A stretch of 64,000 nt of DNA from Euborellia annulipes (taxonomy: Eukaryota; Arthropoda; Insecta; Dermaptera; Anisolabididae). The translations under genes were made by a program, and so were the position numbers. The first letter of the stretch is position 1. Each line of letters starts with the position of its first letter. Positions 63,510 through 64,000 of this stretch are shown here, one piece after another. The DNA is taken from NCBI GenBank assembly GCA_023213315.1, contig JAKCPI010001998.1, forward strand, positions 1-64,000, given 5' to 3'. The notes under the pieces are model-generated. The model searched no databases and was not told where the DNA came from. It worked only from the letters and a program-made list of their open reading frames with translations.

Positions 63510-63952
63510 CTAGAATGGACCACTGCCTAGATTGGACCATGTTGGTTGTGACTGTTTGGTAGGTGGTTCAAAGCTCCTAGCGACGGGATATGGTAGTACA
63601 GGACACCATTCAGTACAGCTCCGAGTCTCATCATGTTTGGACGCATCTTCTGTGTACAAAGTGTGTTTTGTGTTTTTGTGGCAGTTTCATGTTATTTTCC
63701 AAGCCTGTCACTTAGAAGCTACACCAGCATCCATACTCAAAGTTAAAACTAATTTAATATATTAATGTTACACGTATTTTTACCAATAAGAGCGACGCAA
63801 ATTTATTGTGATAGCATTATTTTTGTTTTGACTGTCATACACAGAATCCAAAATTGCGCATTTGCTTAAATTGGACCACATCGGTTTGCCTAAATTGGAC
63901 CACATTCGAGTGGTGGTCCAATTCAAGAAAATATTATTGAATCCTGTTTCAG
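63510..63952 (+). promoter_or_regulatory. Upstream region with repeated ATTGGACCA
   Basis: TGGACCA occurs at about 63516, 63533, 63871 and 63895 and in complement (TGGTCCAAT) at 63914. The repeats CTTAAATTGGACCACAT and CCTAAATTGGACCACAT lie 24 bp apart just upstream of an ORF. They could be transposase-binding repeats of a DNA element whose 5' end is here. TTTCAG directly before the ATG could also be a splice acceptor. Confidence 0.4.
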
Positions 63953-64000
63953 ATGGCGAGTCGTGGAAAATATGGACAATGGACAGAAGAAGAAATATAT
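63953..64000 (+). CDS. ORF start, possible HTH transposase (cut by window end)
   Basis: Sixteen codons, MASRGKYGQWTEEEIY, then the window ends. A basic N-terminus followed by G.WTEEE resembles the start of pipsqueak- or Myb-type DNA-binding domains in pogo/Tigger-like or other transposases. With so few residues, a host gene with the same domain is equally possible. Confidence 0.4.
   Translation, partial: MASRGKYGQWTEEEIY

Noticed and set aside
63532..63765. 77-codon frame upstream of the right-edge ORF
   Set aside because: No motif, overlaps the TGGACCA-repeat region and is not in a plausible relation to the 63953 start.

Overview
The window is an AT-rich eukaryotic (probably arthropod, perhaps insect) chromosome segment made almost entirely of transposable-element debris. 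I see no intact host gene, no rRNA or canonical tRNA gene, no CRISPR array and no bacterial-style operon. The evidence for an animal, probably insect, genome is the mix of tRNA-derived SINEs, 5'-truncated LINE reverse-transcriptase and endonuclease remnants, many non-autonomous DNA elements with TA, TTAA, TTA or 8-bp target duplications, long microsatellites and poly-G/C runs. The species cannot be named from the sequence.

The dominant repeat, which I call XH, is about 0.65 kb and has more than 20 full or partial copies across the window. One end is a hairpin built on ACTTTCTCT/AGAGAAAGT. The middle holds a CAGA/TCTG microsatellite. The other end is a hairpin of about 90 nt with outer arms AATCTGGTGTGAC/GTCACACCAGATT. 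Fifteen copies keep a perfect 14-bp match to GTTRCCATGGYAAC, the consensus X-box bound by RFX transcription factors, so the family has spread RFX-type sites through the region.

A second system is a set of foldback elements at 2184-3246, 9923-10330, 12529-13190 (degenerate), 40985-41190 and 43572-43898, plus single arms at 29832-29886, 53465-53560 and 54062-54180. They have mostly unrelated arm sequences but share one skeleton: CTGANGA, a hairpin, GAAAC(GTC), flanks that pair as a stem I, then often AATAAA and a GGCTGC-like box. This is a hammerhead-ribozyme-like layout, with one extra base after CUGANGA. Hammerhead motifs are known in Penelope-like retroelements; the link here is an inference.

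Other layers: SINE-1 (about 16 copies), two further tRNA-derived SINEs, four families flanked by TTAA (TTAA-1 to TTAA-4), TA-flanked mariner-like MITEs, one hAT-type MITE with an 8-bp duplication, one Harbinger-like element with a TTA duplication, five LINE remnants, a Tc1 deletion derivative that keeps part of the transposase DNA-binding region, a 99-bp minisatellite (50215-51004), and a perfect inverted repeat (51117-51398). Nested insertions allow relative dating, for example XH, then SINE-1, then a TIR element at 35237-37135.

Possible host signals are weak: a 41-nt exon candidate on the minus strand (53864-53904), a possible terminal exon with poly(A) signal (8808-8990), and an ORF that starts at 63953 and runs off the window, resembling the DNA-binding start of a pogo/Tigger-type or other transposase. 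If a host gene spans the window, most of it is intron here.
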